In this document: in pieces, positions 34,839-44,238 of the stretch | Position numbering within the stretch: position 1 is the first letter of the stretch | How the letters are laid out: each line of letters starts with the position of its first letter | Source of the DNA: Thermoguttaceae bacterium | Lineage (GTDB): Bacteria > Planctomycetota > Planctomycetia > Pirellulales > Thermoguttaceae | NCBI GenBank assembly: GCA_017939795.1 | Contig: JAGBAA010000096.1 | Coordinates: 1 to 55,345, forward strand | Reading direction: 5' to 3' | Length of the DNA stretch: 55,345 bases | Position numbers and translations under genes: made by a program | The notes under the pieces: model-generated | Databases searched by the model: none | The model's input: only the letters and a program-made list of their open reading frames with translations | What the model was told of the DNA's origin: nothing

Positions 34839-35726
34839 ATGACGATACTTGGCAAATTGGCGGCGTATGCCGAAGAACGCGTAGAGACTGCAAAACAAAA
34901 GATCTCCGAAGAGGAAATAAAAAGTCGGGCACTCGCTCTGCCGAAGGGAAATTTTGAGTTTGAGTCCGCTCTTCGAAAACCGGGAATCGCCTTCATCTGC
35001 GAATGCAAGAAGGCCTCTCCGTCTAGGGGACTCATCGCTCCGGAATTTCCGTATCTCCAGATCGCGCGTGAATATGAATCTGCCGGTGCGGACGCAGTTT
35101 CCGTATTGACCGAGCCGCGGTGGTTTTTCGGGAAGGATGAGTACTTGGAAAAAATCGCCGCAGAAATTCGCCTGCCGTGCCTGAGGAAAGATTTCACGGT
35201 CAGCGACTATCAGATTTTTGAAGCGCGGCTCCTGGGGGCGAAGGCGGTCCTGCTGATCTGCGCCCTTCTTTCGGAAACGCAGCTCCGTGAGTATCTGGCA
35301 GTCTGTGAACGGCTTGGGATCTCTGCACTGGTGGAGACGCATGATGAAATGGAGGTCCGGTCTGCCATTCGTGCCGGGGCGAGGATCATCGGAGTCAATC
35401 ATCGGAATTTGAATGATTTTTCGGTAGATATGCGGAACAGTCGGAAATTGCGGGATCTGGTTCCAGACGGGATCCTGTTCGCGGCGGAAAGCGGGATCCA
35501 AACTGCCGAAGACGTAGCGGAATTGCGTGCCGTTGGAGTGGATGCCGTTCTGATCGGAGAGTCGCTCATGCGCGCAGCAGATAAAAAAGCGAAGATCCGG
35601 GAACTGAAAGGCAAAACCGAAGGCGAAACGGAACCCGGAGCAGAATCCGGAGCAGAATCCGGAGCAGAAAGCGAGGTGAAAGAAAATGACCAGGATCAAA
35701 TTATGCGGAATTACCCGGCTCTGTGA
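34839..35726 (+). CDS. trpC: Indole-3-glycerol-phosphate synthase with a repeat-bearing C-terminal tail
   Basis: 295-residue TIM-barrel enzyme that closes the pyrrole ring to form indole-3-glycerol phosphate. Conserved catalytic motifs are visible: CECKKASPSRGLI, LRKDF, ETHDE, GVNHRNL, AESGI and GESLM. The enzyme core ends near residue 258. A further 37 residues follow (KTEGETEP, three GAES units encoded by a 12-bp repeat, then a charged end), so the tail is unusual for the family (about 255-265). The start at 34839 has GAGGGGG upstream. The end overlaps the start of trpF by 41 bp in another frame, which ties the two together. Confidence 0.94.
   Translation: MTILGKLAAYAEERVETAKQKISEEEIKSRALALPKGNFEFESALRKPGIAFICECKKASPSRGLIAPEFPYLQIAREYESAGADAVSVLTEPRWFFGKDEYLEKIAAEIRLPCLRKDFTVSDYQIFEARLLGAKAVLLICALLSETQLREYLAVCERLGISALVETHDEMEVRSAIRAGARIIGVNHRNLNDFSVDMRNSRKLRDLVPDGILFAAESGIQTAEDVAELRAVGVDAVLIGESLMRAADKKAKIRELKGKTEGETEPGAESGAESGAESEVKENDQDQIMRNYPAL
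35636..35672 (+). repeat. 12-bp tandem repeat, 3 copies, in the trpC tail
   Basis: GGAGCAGAATCC is present twice and then in a diverged third copy (GGAGCAGAAAGC), encoding GAES units just before the trpF start. The unit length keeps the trpC frame. Confidence 0.85.
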
Positions 35727-36291
35727 GGCGAAGTGGATAAACGAACTGCGTCCCGATTTTGCCGGTTTTGTCTTTGTGCCAGCAAGCAGACGCCATGTGT
35801 CGGCAGAACAAGCGGAAATTTTGAGACAGAATCTGGATGCAGGGATCCGGACTGTCGGAGTTTTCGCGGATGAAAAACCGGAACGGGTCGCGGAACTGCT
35901 TCAAAGCGGGAGTATTGATGCCGTTCAGCTTCACGGAAGCGAAGATGAAAATTACCTTGCGTCCTTGCGGAAAATGGCGGACTGCCCCATTATTCAGGCT
36001 TTTCGTATCAGAAATGAAGCGGACACGGAGCGTGCGAATCGTTCGTCGGCGGAACTGGTCCTCCTCGATTCCGGAGGCGGAACGGGGACGCTTTTCGATC
36101 ATTCGCTGCTTCACGGGATCCGGCGTCCATACTTTCTTGCCGGCGGTCTGACCCCGGAAAATGTCGGCGGTCTCATTCAAAATTTGGAGCCTGCACCTTG
36201 GGGCGTGGACGCGAGTTCCTCCCTTGAAACGGACCGAGTAAAAGATTTGGCGAAAATGACGGCTTTTGTGCAAGCGGTCAGAAAGGAGTGA
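35686..36291 (+). CDS. trpF: Phosphoribosylanthranilate isomerase
   Basis: 201-residue TIM-barrel isomerase that converts N-(5-phosphoribosyl)anthranilate to its carboxyphenylamino form (CdRP). The general base C7 is in IKLCGITR and the general acid D128 in VLLDSGGGTG. FLAGGLTPENV and GVDASSSLE complete the phosphate-binding region. The ATG lies 41 bp inside the trpC reading frame; the residues before the ATG are not needed. GAGGTGAAAG provides the ribosome binding site. Separate TrpC and TrpF genes are as in Gram-positive operons rather than the enteric fusion. Confidence 0.95.
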   Translation: MTRIKLCGITRLCEAKWINELRPDFAGFVFVPASRRHVSAEQAEILRQNLDAGIRTVGVFADEKPERVAELLQSGSIDAVQLHGSEDENYLASLRKMADCPIIQAFRIRNEADTERANRSSAELVLLDSGGGTGTLFDHSLLHGIRRPYFLAGGLTPENVGGLIQNLEPAPWGVDASSSLETDRVKDLAKMTAFVQAVRKE

Positions 36292-36294
36292 TTG

Positions 36295-37479
36295 ATGAGA
36301 AAAGGAAGATTTGGGATCCATGGCGGGCAGTATATTCCGGAAACGCTCATGAATGCCGTCATTGAGCTTGAAAAAGCGTACGAGCATTTTCGGGAAGATC
36401 CGGAATTCGTGAGAGAGCTGGAAACGCTTCTTCACGAATACGCGGGACGTCCCTCCCGGCTCTATTTTGCGGAAAAACTGACCAGAACGCTCGGCGGGGC
36501 GAAAATTTATCTGAAACGGGAAGATCTGAACCATACCGGATCGCACAAGATCAACAATGTGCTGGGGCAGGCTCTTCTCGCGAAAAAAATGGGAAAGAAA
36601 CGCCTCATCGCGGAGACCGGAGCCGGACAGCATGGTGTCGCGACGGCGACCGCGGCGGCTCTGATGGGGATGGAATGTCTCGTTTTCATGGGAGAGGAAG
36701 ACACCCGGCGTCAGGCTTTGAATGTGTACCGGATGAAACTGCTTGGAGCAGACGTTGTTTCGGTAAAAAGCGGGACGGGGACACTCAAAGATGCTGTCTC
36801 GGAGGCCATGCGGGAGTGGTGTTCCCGGATCGAGGACACGCACTACTGTCTCGGCTCCGTGATGGGACCGCATCCGTTTCCTAGGATCGTCGGGGATCTT
36901 CAGGCCGTCATTTCCAAAGAGATCAGGGAACAGCTCCTCGAAAAGGAAGGACGTCTTCCGGATGCCGTCATCGCCTGCGTCGGCGGAGGCTCGAATGCGA
37001 TCGGGAGCTTTCGGCATTTTATCGGCGATCCGCAGGTCCGGCTCATCGGATGTGAGGCTGCGGGAAGGGGGATCGATTCCTTCGAGACCGCCGCGACGAT
37101 CAGTACTGGAAGGCTCGGGATCTTTCACGGGATGAAATCGTATTTCTGTCAGGATGCGTATGGGCAGATCGCGCCCGTTTATTCGATCTCCGCAGGACTG
37201 GATTATCCCGGGATCGGTCCGGAACACGCGAATCTGCACGATATTGGGAGGGCGGAGTACGTGCCCGTGACGGATGAAGAGGCGGTGGATGCTTTTGAAC
37301 TCCTTTCCAAAACGGAGGGGATCATTCCGGCGATCGAGTCGGCGCACGCTGTCGCGTATGCGGTGAAACTGGCTTCCGTCATGGAAAAAGAGAATATCCT
37401 TGCCGTGACGATTTCCGGCCGCGGCGATAAAGACTGCGCTTCGATCGCAAGATACAGAGGGGAGGAGATCCATGAGTAA
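36295..37479 (+). CDS. trpB: Tryptophan synthase beta chain
   Basis: 394-residue PLP enzyme that condenses indole with serine. The Schiff-base Lys is K85 ([10 protein letters not shown]) and the phosphate cup is [19 protein letters not shown] and [11 protein letters not shown] are conserved as in TrpB1 enzymes. ATG at 36295 has AAAGGAG 6 bases upstream; the TTG codon just before it in frame is not needed. It follows trpF by 3 bases and overlaps trpA by 8, so the alpha and beta subunits are coordinately made. Confidence 0.97.
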   Translation: MRKGRFGIHGGQYIPETLMNAVIELEKAYEHFREDPEFVRELETLLHEYAGRPSRLYFAEKLTRTLGGAKIYLKREDLNHTGSHKINNVLGQALLAKKMGKKRLIAETGAGQHGVATATAAALMGMECLVFMGEEDTRRQALNVYRMKLLGADVVSVKSGTGTLKDAVSEAMREWCSRIEDTHYCLGSVMGPHPFPRIVGDLQAVISKEIREQLLEKEGRLPDAVIACVGGGSNAIGSFRHFIGDPQVRLIGCEAAGRGIDSFETAATISTGRLGIFHGMKSYFCQDAYGQIAPVYSISAGLDYPGIGPEHANLHDIGRAEYVPVTDEEAVDAFELLSKTEGIIPAIESAHAVAYAVKLASVMEKENILAVTISGRGDKDCASIARYRGEEIHE

Positions 37480-38248
37480 TTTAAGGAAAGCATTTGAAAA
37501 AGGGAAAGCATTCATTCCGTTCATTACCTGCGGCGATCCAGATCTGGAAACGACGGAGAGACTGGTGCGTGAAGCCGTGAAGAACGGAGCGGATCTGATC
37601 GAACTGGGGATCCCGTTTTCCGATCCGACAGCGGAAGGTCCCGTCATTCAGAGCGCAAATGTTAGGGCTTTGGCTGCCGGAACGACGACGGATAAGATTT
37701 TTGATCTTGTGCGGAAACTCCGAAAAGAGCTGACGGTCCCGCTCGTCTTCATGACCTACGCAAATGTCGTGTTTTCCTGCGATGCGGAACGTTTTATCCG
37801 GACCTGTGCCGAAATCGGGATCGAGGGGCTGATCCTCCCGGACCTTCCGTTTGAGGAGAGGGAAGAGTTTCTCCCGCTTTGCCGAGAATACGGTATTGCG
37901 CTGATCTCCATGGTCGCGCCGACGTCCTGCGGAAGGATCGCCATGATCGCCAGGGAAGCGGAAGGGTTTCTTTACGTCGTCTCAAGTCTGGGCGTTACCG
38001 GAATGAGAAACGGTATCTCTACGGATCTGGCTTCCATTGTGAAGGCGGTACGTGAGGTCTCGGATATTCCGTGTGCCGTTGGATTTGGGATCTCAACACC
38101 GGAACAGGCTGAAAAAGCCGCGAGTATTGCAGATGGGGTGATCGTGGGATCAGCCCTCATGAGCCGGGTCGAAAAGCTCGGTCGTGAGGCAGTTCCGGAG
38201 GTGGGAAAATTCATCAAGAGCATGAAAGACGCCCTGCTCCGTCTCTAA
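37472..38248 (+). CDS. trpA: Tryptophan synthase alpha chain
   Basis: 258-residue TIM-barrel subunit that cleaves indole-3-glycerol phosphate to indole and glyceraldehyde-3-phosphate and channels indole to TrpB. The general acid Glu (E44, E. coli Glu49) is in [11 protein letters not shown]. At the second catalytic position E. coli has Asp60, but this protein has Glu (E55, in [10 protein letters not shown]). [16 protein letters not shown] and SSLGVTGMR are conserved. I recall the TAEGP form in many clostridial sequences, so this is likely an active natural variant. It is the last gene of the operon and is followed by a terminator. Confidence 0.95.
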   Translation: MSNLRKAFEKGKAFIPFITCGDPDLETTERLVREAVKNGADLIELGIPFSDPTAEGPVIQSANVRALAAGTTTDKIFDLVRKLRKELTVPLVFMTYANVVFSCDAERFIRTCAEIGIEGLILPDLPFEEREEFLPLCREYGIALISMVAPTSCGRIAMIAREAEGFLYVVSSLGVTGMRNGISTDLASIVKAVREVSDIPCAVGFGISTPEQAEKAASIADGVIVGSALMSRVEKLGREAVPEVGKFIKSMKDALLRL

Positions 38249-38319
38249 AGAAAATAGCGAGGCGTTCCGCGTACCGGCATTCCGTGTGCATGGCAGAACG
38301 ATCCTGTTTTTGAAAACGA

Positions 38320-38356
38320 AAGCCTGCCGGGAAAATGGATCGCGGCAGGCTTTTCG
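38320..38356. terminator. Terminator of the trp operon, shared with rpoD
   Basis: AAGCCTGCCG (38320-38329) pairs with CGGCAGGCTT (38343-38352) around a 13-base loop, and T-rich sequence follows. On the minus strand, A-rich plus-strand sequence before the stem provides U's for rpoD. Confidence 0.85.
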
Positions 38357-38401
38357 TTTCGTTTTATTTTGCTTCGTTTTCTGCGATGTGTTTCGCTGGG
38401 A

Positions 38402-40123
38402 TCACTGGACCTTTTCAAGGAATCCGGCCAGCTGGGCGATGCGGTTCGGATTCTGAAGTTTCTTCATCGCTTTCGTTTCGATCTGGCGGATGCGTTCCCG
38501 AGTCACTCGGAAGATCTTGCCCAGTTCCTCCAGTGTGTAATTGTATCCGTCGGTCAGACCGTAGCGCATACGGATGATCTCGCGTTCACGAGGCGCGAGC
38601 GTCATCAGGACAGATTCCAGCTTGTCGCGGAGCATTTCGTTCGAGGCGACTGCTTCCGGTTTTTCCGTCCGCGTGTCGTTCATGAATTCCATGAAGCAAT
38701 TGTCGTCGTTTTCGCCGATCGGACGATTCAGGCTGATCGGATTTCTGGAGAAACTCTCGACCCGGCTGAACTCTTCCATCGAAATATTGGACGCAAAAGC
38801 CGTCTCTTCCCGTGTGGGTTCCCGACCAAGTTCCTGCTGGAGACGCTGCTGCGTATGGCGCATCTTCGTGACCAGATCGATGATGTGGACCGGGATGCGG
38901 ATGGTGCGCGCCTGTTCGGAGATCGCACGGGTGATCGCCTGGCGGATCCACCACGTCGCGTACGTCGAGAATTTGAAACCGCGGCGGTATTCGTATTTGT
39001 CCACCGCGCGCATCAGGCCGGTGTTGCCTTCCTGGATCAGATCCAGGAAACTCAAACCTCGGTTCCGATACTTTTTCGCCACGGAGACCACGAGACGCAG
39101 ATTTCCGCGCGTGAGCTGGCTTTTGGCTTCGTCGTATTCCCGGGAGATCTGCTTCATCGACGCAACACGCCGGGCGAGGCCTTCCGGACTGTCGTGCGTG
39201 AGCATCATGAGGTCGAACAGTTCACGGCGCAGCTGCTGACGGCGCATGGAAGAGAGACCGCGCCCGCTGCGAAGCATGTCGCGCAATGCGGTCATGCGAT
39301 TGGAAAGCTGCTCGACCTGGTTCATCATTGCGTAGATCCGGCGGGTCCGGAGGCTCAATTCTTCCACCAGACGGAGCATTTTCCGACGGGCATTGAGGAA
39401 CTGCTTTCTTGCGAATTCTTTCTCGGCAGGAGTACTCGTTTTCGAGATCAGCGTTCGGAACATGATGCAGCTTCGATTGGAAAGGACATCCAGCGTCGCG
39501 AGGTTTTCCGGCATTCTCGCCATGATCTGGTCCTTGCGCAGCTCTTCGGTAATGGAGACCTTGATGGTCCGGTCGAAAGGAAGCGTGCCGCGGTGTACTT
39601 TCTTCAGCGTGTTGATCGTGTGGCGCATGCAGACCCGGCTGTTCAGGATCGCAAGACGGAATTTCTTGCGCAGCCGTTCGATCTTTCGGGCAAGACGCAT
39701 TTCTTCTTCGCGTGTGAAGAGCGGGATCTCTGCCATCTGCGACATGTACGTTCTCACCGGGTCAAGACCGGAACGGGAAACATTGTCTTCCGGCAGGTCG
39801 TTCCAGAGGTACGTTTCCCCCTCGTCTTCATAGTAGTCGTCTTCGTCGCGAAGTTTTCCGGATGTGAGAGGCATATCGGAGGGGTAGTCGTCCGTATCGT
39901 CGATCTCTTCGATCGCGGCGACCGTATTCTGATAGATCGCCCGGTCAACGGCTTTTTCGCTGAGAAGAATGCCTTCTTTTTCCAGGAGAACATTCAGCTC
40001 CTGCATCTCGGTCTCATTCAGGTGTTCGCCTGCCAGAGAATGCTTGATCTCACTATAGGTAAGGTACCCCTGCTGCTTGCCGCGTTCCACGAGAGGCTGG
40101 ACTTTGCTGTCAAACAGATTCAC
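38402..40123 (-). CDS. rpoD: Primary RNA polymerase sigma factor (RpoD/SigA)
   Basis: 573-residue sigma-70 that directs transcription of housekeeping genes. Region 1.1-like LTYSEI, region 1.2 [21 protein letters not shown], region 2 [34 protein letters not shown], region 2.4 [14 protein letters not shown], and region 4.2 [21 protein letters not shown] are present in order, with an acidic linker and a basic helical insertion between 1.2 and 2. The start is GTG at 40123 with GGAGG 5 bases before it. It is 124 bp downstream of dnaG, as in the macromolecular-synthesis operon, but rpsU is missing. Confidence 0.96.
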   Translation of the reverse strand: MNLFDSKVQPLVERGKQQGYLTYSEIKHSLAGEHLNETEMQELNVLLEKEGILLSEKAVDRAIYQNTVAAIEEIDDTDDYPSDMPLTSGKLRDEDDYYEDEGETYLWNDLPEDNVSRSGLDPVRTYMSQMAEIPLFTREEEMRLARKIERLRKKFRLAILNSRVCMRHTINTLKKVHRGTLPFDRTIKVSITEELRKDQIMARMPENLATLDVLSNRSCIMFRTLISKTSTPAEKEFARKQFLNARRKMLRLVEELSLRTRRIYAMMNQVEQLSNRMTALRDMLRSGRGLSSMRRQQLRRELFDLMMLTHDSPEGLARRVASMKQISREYDEAKSQLTRGNLRLVVSVAKKYRNRGLSFLDLIQEGNTGLMRAVDKYEYRRGFKFSTYATWWIRQAITRAISEQARTIRIPVHIIDLVTKMRHTQQRLQQELGREPTREETAFASNISMEEFSRVESFSRNPISLNRPIGENDDNCFMEFMNDTRTEKPEAVASNEMLRDKLESVLMTLAPREREIIRMRYGLTDGYNYTLEELGKIFRVTRERIRQIETKAMKKLQNPNRIAQLAGFLEKVQ

Positions 40124-40247
40124 GTTTCCTCCTTGTATCTTCCATGATACATTTGGGTTCCAATCGAAAGTGCCGTTCCGTTTTTCATCCCTTCGGCAAT
40201 GCCCCCAATAAAAAACGGACGGATGGTCTGCTTTGTGCTGCTGAAAC

Positions 40248-42524
40248 TCACGATTCCGGATCTACTGAGCGAATTCCATTTTTTCGCTGTTTTTCCTGGA
40301 TCAGCTGTTCCAGCAGGTCAAGTTTCTGATCCCGATTCAGTTTTGAGGAATGGAAGATGGAAAGATCCTGCGGTTTCCGGCTCATGAGGTAAAACTGCTC
40401 AAAGCTGGCCATGATCGTGTCCAGAAGCCGTAAAACTTCCTCTTCCGTTCTTTTTTCCTGATTCCAGATCGAATCCGCCTCCGTTTGGATCATCCACCGC
40501 TTCATGGTTTCCGATTCAAACGAAGTCAGCAAAAGTGTGAAATCGGCGTCCTTTCCTTCGTCAGCCATTTCGCACATTCTTAAAAAAAGTTCGCGTGCCG
40601 GCACATACAGGAATCGCTCCGGTGTCGTGCGGCTCCGAACCTCCGGTAAAAGTGTCGGCCAGGCGAAAAGGATCTCGATGATCTCCTTTTCCCAGGCGTT
40701 CATCTTGCCGAAGACGGCCCAGTCCAGCTCGTCTGCGTACAGATCAAAAGCCTCCTGAGTCAAAAGTGCCGGAGTCTGGGAGTGATCCGCAGCCGTCGGC
40801 TCCGGAAGGGACCAGGGATCCTCATCCAGAGGCGTGCCATCTCCCATTCCGGTCTGGATCTGAGCGGGACTTCCGGAGAAGGTCCCCTCAAGGTCCGGTG
40901 TATCGTCAAAAAAAAGTTCCTCATCCCCTGCATACGCTTCGGATTCATCCAGCCGGAAATTGGCTGGACGGTCCGGATCTCCCTGTTGCGCGGAGGGACG
41001 GTCTGCAGAAATCAGCTCGCGGATCTGATTCTGCGCTTCACGCTGTTCCTGCCATTGGGAACGCAACTGCGCTTCATGACGTGTTTTTTCGCAGATCTCG
41101 CGGAGTTTCCGCCGAAGGAAATCTTCGGAGATCGAAAATGAAAACGCCAACTGCTGAAGCATCTTCTCTTCCCGGAAGGAAAGAAGCCCAAAATCATTGC
41201 TTCCGCTGCGCTTTTTCCCCTGCGCGATCAGGCCAAGCAGTTTCTCGAGCGCTTGCTCCGACTGATGGATATTGTGGAAATCCAGCCCGCGCGTGTGCAG
41301 GATGAATGCGTGCGTTAATGCATCGTTCGTGCGGTTCTGAAGCAGGTCTTCAAATGCCTCGGCACCATATTCTGCCAAATATTCTGCCGGGTCGTTGTTT
41401 TCCGGGAGCGTCAGGATCTGCACGTCCGTCTTTTCTGCAACGAAAAGCTCCAGGACCTGCGCAGCACGCCGCTGACCCGCTTCGTCGCCGTCCAGAACGA
41501 GGTAGATCGTATCGGCGATCCGGTTCAGGATCCGAATATGGTCCACTCCCAAAGCTGTGCCGAGGACTGCGACGGATTCCGTGAAACCGTACTGGTGCGC
41601 GATGATCGTGTCCGTGTACCCTTCCATGACCAGGACGCGCTTTTTTTTCTGAATGGACTTGCGCGCAAGATCCAGACCGTAAAGAAGACGATGCTTCGAA
41701 AAAAGCGGCGTCTCCGGCGTATTGAGGTACTTTGCCGACTCGTTCATGGTCGGGATCCCCGGGATCACGCGTCCGCCAATTCCGACGCTCCGTCCTCGGG
41801 AATCATGGATCGGGAACAGGAGCCGGCCTCGAAAACGTTCAAAATACGATTTTCGTTCCTGGGAGTACCCCAGATAACCGGTCGTGCAGAGGTCTTTTAC
41901 GAGTTCCCGCTTGCGTCCCGCTCTGTTTTCCAGCCAGTTCCACGCATCCGGTGCGAATCCGATGCGGAATTTCTCCACATTTTCCGCTGAAATACCGCGT
42001 TCCGCCAGATAGATTTTTGCAGGATGCGTTTCCGGCAGGGATCTGAAGTGCTCAAAATACTCCGTTTCTGCCCAGAACGCTGCTTCGTGAAGCCGTTTTT
42101 TTCCGGAATAGGAAGAAAATTCGTCGGCTGCTTCTTCGGTTGAGGGATCTGCCGCTCCCGCAGCATTCTCTCCCCTGCCCGAAGATGGACCGAGAGTCCT
42201 TCGATGAGAATGACGTTTCGCCGACTGCTTCGGCAATTCGATTCCCGCACGTTCTGCAAGCATCTGGAGTGCTTCCGGAAAAGAAACATTTTCGATCTTC
42301 ATCATGAAGGAAAAAATGTCTCCGCCGTCGGCACAGACCCAGCAGCGGAACGTCTGACGTTCCGGATCTATCTGTAAACTCGGCTTGGAATCGTCATGCC
42401 AGGGACACAATCCAACGTAGATCCTGCCTTTCGGCGTCAGTTGGATGTATTCCCCTGCCAGGTCCACGATATTGATGGCCTGACGTATTTGCTCTTTGAC
42501 GTCGAGCGAATATCCGTATAGCAA
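40248..42524 (-). CDS. dnaG: DNA primase
   Basis: 758-residue primase that makes RNA primers for replication. The N-terminal CHC2 zinc ribbon has C40, H43, C61 and C64, exactly the E. coli spacing and numbering. The TOPRIM domain carries [11 protein letters not shown] and [15 protein letters not shown] long C-terminal region contains a Pro/Asp-rich linker (about 520-600) and a helical helicase-binding part. No ATG is available near the N terminus; TTG at 42524 with GGGGGGT upstream is the only start that keeps the zinc-ribbon numbering, so TTG is preferred. It is longer than the E. coli enzyme (581), mostly in the linker. rpoD follows on the same strand. Confidence 0.95.
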   Translation of the reverse strand: MLYGYSLDVKEQIRQAINIVDLAGEYIQLTPKGRIYVGLCPWHDDSKPSLQIDPERQTFRCWVCADGGDIFSFMMKIENVSFPEALQMLAERAGIELPKQSAKRHSHRRTLGPSSGRGENAAGAADPSTEEAADEFSSYSGKKRLHEAAFWAETEYFEHFRSLPETHPAKIYLAERGISAENVEKFRIGFAPDAWNWLENRAGRKRELVKDLCTTGYLGYSQERKSYFERFRGRLLFPIHDSRGRSVGIGGRVIPGIPTMNESAKYLNTPETPLFSKHRLLYGLDLARKSIQKKKRVLVMEGYTDTIIAHQYGFTESVAVLGTALGVDHIRILNRIADTIYLVLDGDEAGQRRAAQVLELFVAEKTDVQILTLPENNDPAEYLAEYGAEAFEDLLQNRTNDALTHAFILHTRGLDFHNIHQSEQALEKLLGLIAQGKKRSGSNDFGLLSFREEKMLQQLAFSFSISEDFLRRKLREICEKTRHEAQLRSQWQEQREAQNQIRELISADRPSAQQGDPDRPANFRLDESEAYAGDEELFFDDTPDLEGTFSGSPAQIQTGMGDGTPLDEDPWSLPEPTAADHSQTPALLTQEAFDLYADELDWAVFGKMNAWEKEIIEILFAWPTLLPEVRSRTTPERFLYVPARELFLRMCEMADEGKDADFTLLLTSFESETMKRWMIQTEADSIWNQEKRTEEEVLRLLDTIMASFEQFYLMSRKPQDLSIFHSSKLNRDQKLDLLEQLIQEKQRKNGIRSVDPES

Positions 42525-42559
42525 AACAAGACCCCCCCGATTTTCTATAACAGCCCTAT

Positions 42560-42588
42560 AGTATAGAGCAAAATCGGATTTTTTGCAA
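42560..42588 (-). promoter_or_regulatory. Promoter of dnaG-rpoD
   Basis: On the minus strand, TTGCAA (42583-42588) and TATACT (42560-42565) are 17 bp apart, giving a leader of about 30 nt before the TTG start. Confidence 0.65.
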
Positions 42589-42706
42589 GATGGGGTTTTT
42601 GAAACTTTAGCGTTTTTTGCTAATATTTTGGATTTTTTTAAAAATAATTATTTTGATGCGTGAAAATGGGATAGATGGCTAAAATGGCTAGTTCTAAAAT
42701 GGAGGT

Positions 42707-42779
42707 CTCCCCAATCGACATTTCAGTATTTGAAATCAGACAATATTTTCAAATGCTGAAATTTTATTAAAATGGGGAG
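42707..42779. repeat. Large two-tier inverted repeat upstream of dnaG
   Basis: Outer arms CTCCCCA (42707-42713) and TGGGGAG (42773-42779), and inner 16-bp arms 42720-42735 and 42747-42762 (one mismatch), surround an 11-base loop. There is no T tract next to it. It lies in the 313-bp AT-rich gap between dnaG and the HEAT-repeat gene, which also holds the dnaG promoter and a perfect parS site. Confidence 0.85.
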
Positions 42780-42814
42780 ATTGGGAAGTTTGAGATGTTT
42801 TTGTATTTGCGTTT

Positions 42815-42830
42815 TGTTTCACGTGAAACA
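42815..42830. promoter_or_regulatory. parS site, perfect 16-bp match
   Basis: TGTTTCACGTGAAACA is identical to the widely conserved chromosomal parS bound by ParB/Spo0J. It lies 5 kb from the parAB genes of this window, just after the stop of the HEAT-repeat gene. Confidence 0.95.
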
Positions 42831-42837
42831 TTCAAGA

Positions 42838-44124
42838 TCATTCCTTCCGGATCAGTGCGCCTGCTCCGCCGCTTTGGCTTTGGTACCAGTCGATCCATCT
42901 TGCCTGGTCGTACATAAAGTTTACTTTCGTGATCTTCTTAAGTGCATCCAGAACTTCCGGATTGGTTTTTTTCTGAGAAATGACCTTGACGGAACTTCCC
43001 ATTGAGAATCCGGTACCGCTTCCTCCATTGGAAGAACGGCCCATTCCTGCGGAAGTCTGGCCGTTTTGGCTTCCCGTCACGATCTGGAATTTATGCGTCG
43101 TTTCGAGTGCCTGGATCAGTGCTGGAACTGCGGACGGGTCGTTGAGTTCCCCAAGTGCGTATCCGGCGTAGTTGATCTGCGGGTGAGTCGACTGTTTGGG
43201 GGAAAGGCGCGAGATGAAGTACTCCGTCACGCCGGGGCCTGCATTGGGTTTCAGATTATCCAGTGCGGTCAGACGCAGTTCTTCCACCGGACTGTCGACG
43301 GCGATCTGAAGGAGCGCGGTGATCGAAGTCTCGGTCCCGATCCGTCCAAGGCATTTGATGAGAACTTTTTGAACTCCCGGACGTTTTTTCTCAGACTGGT
43401 ATGCGTCCAGCAGTCCCGCAACGGCTTTCGGATCCCGAAGATTCTCAAGCTCTGCCAACGCGGTTTCTTCTTTGGCCGTCCCCAGCATCTTGACCCATTT
43501 TTTGATGTTTCCGGTGAGTTTCCGTGTTTGGATCCGCTCTTCTGCCTGTTTTTCCAGAAGTTCCTTTTCCTGGATCGAGACCCACCGTCCTTTGTATTGG
43601 ACCTTCCCCTGATCTTCCATTTCTTCATCAGAGGTCCGCCATTCGCCGTCGATCATCTTTTTAAAACCAAGCGCACGCCGGGCTGCCGCATTCTCCGGAT
43701 CCAGTTCCAGAACGCGTTCGTAGTGTGCCTTTCTCTGGTTCTGCATTTTATTTTCCGCACACCATCGGGCAAGCTCCAGATTCCCTTCCACGGTATCGGG
43801 AGTCGCTGATTTTTTTGCTTCGTAGTCCTCAAACGATTCCGGAGATCCCATCTGCTCGATCTCTTCAACTTCGCTTTTGCTGATCGTCAGCTCGATCCCG
43901 TCGGAACTTCGGAATCGGTACACGAGGTCATTGTCCGCAGGAGTCACCAGAAACTGTCCCTGAAGCCGTCCGCCCCCTTTCAAAATCAGGACGTCTGCCG
44001 CAGAAATTTCTGAAAGAGCCAGAAATCCCATACTCCAGACTGCCGCGGCAGTAAGGCTCCGTTTCCATACCGGTGAGTGCATGGCCTGGATGATGTTTTG
44101 TGCGTGAGCTTTGGCGTTGGGCAT
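42838..44124 (-). CDS. Secreted HEAT-repeat protein with TPR-GRW module
   Basis: 428 residues. The start at 44124 is supported by GAGAGGA upstream; an ATG at 44166 would add 14 residues. A signal-peptide-like segment (SLTAAAVWSMGFLALSEISAADV) indicates export. An N-terminal segment DVLILKGGGRLQGQFLV with ELTISKSEVEEIEQ is a beta domain. A TPR-like part (LELDPENAAARRALGF) leads into EWRTSDEEM...YKGRWVSIQE. HEAT-type repeats follow (AELENLRDPKAVAGLLDAY, ALGELNDPSAVPALIQAL). A Ser/Gly-rich linker precedes the C terminus. Function unknown; the HEAT solenoid suggests a scaffold. The TPR-GRW part recurs in the DUF1570 protein at 362. Confidence 0.75.
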   Translation of the reverse strand: MPNAKAHAQNIIQAMHSPVWKRSLTAAAVWSMGFLALSEISAADVLILKGGGRLQGQFLVTPADNDLVYRFRSSDGIELTISKSEVEEIEQMGSPESFEDYEAKKSATPDTVEGNLELARWCAENKMQNQRKAHYERVLELDPENAAARRALGFKKMIDGEWRTSDEEMEDQGKVQYKGRWVSIQEKELLEKQAEERIQTRKLTGNIKKWVKMLGTAKEETALAELENLRDPKAVAGLLDAYQSEKKRPGVQKVLIKCLGRIGTETSITALLQIAVDSPVEELRLTALDNLKPNAGPGVTEYFISRLSPKQSTHPQINYAGYALGELNDPSAVPALIQALETTHKFQIVTGSQNGQTSAGMGRSSNGGSGTGFSMGSSVKVISQKKTNPEVLDALKKITKVNFMYDQARWIDWYQSQSGGAGALIRKE

Positions 44125-44238
44125 TTTTCCTCTCATTTTTAATTCAGGTTCGATCTTTCGGATCATATGAAATGAACATTCGGCTGTCTCATTATATGGT
44201 GTACTGTTTTGCGGCGGCTGTACTGCGGGCAGCGGGAT

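Noticed and set aside
42525..42837. Replication origin in the AT-rich gap upstream of dnaG
   Set aside because: parS, an inverted repeat and AT-rich DNA are present, but no dnaA gene or cluster of TTATCCACA-like boxes was seen.
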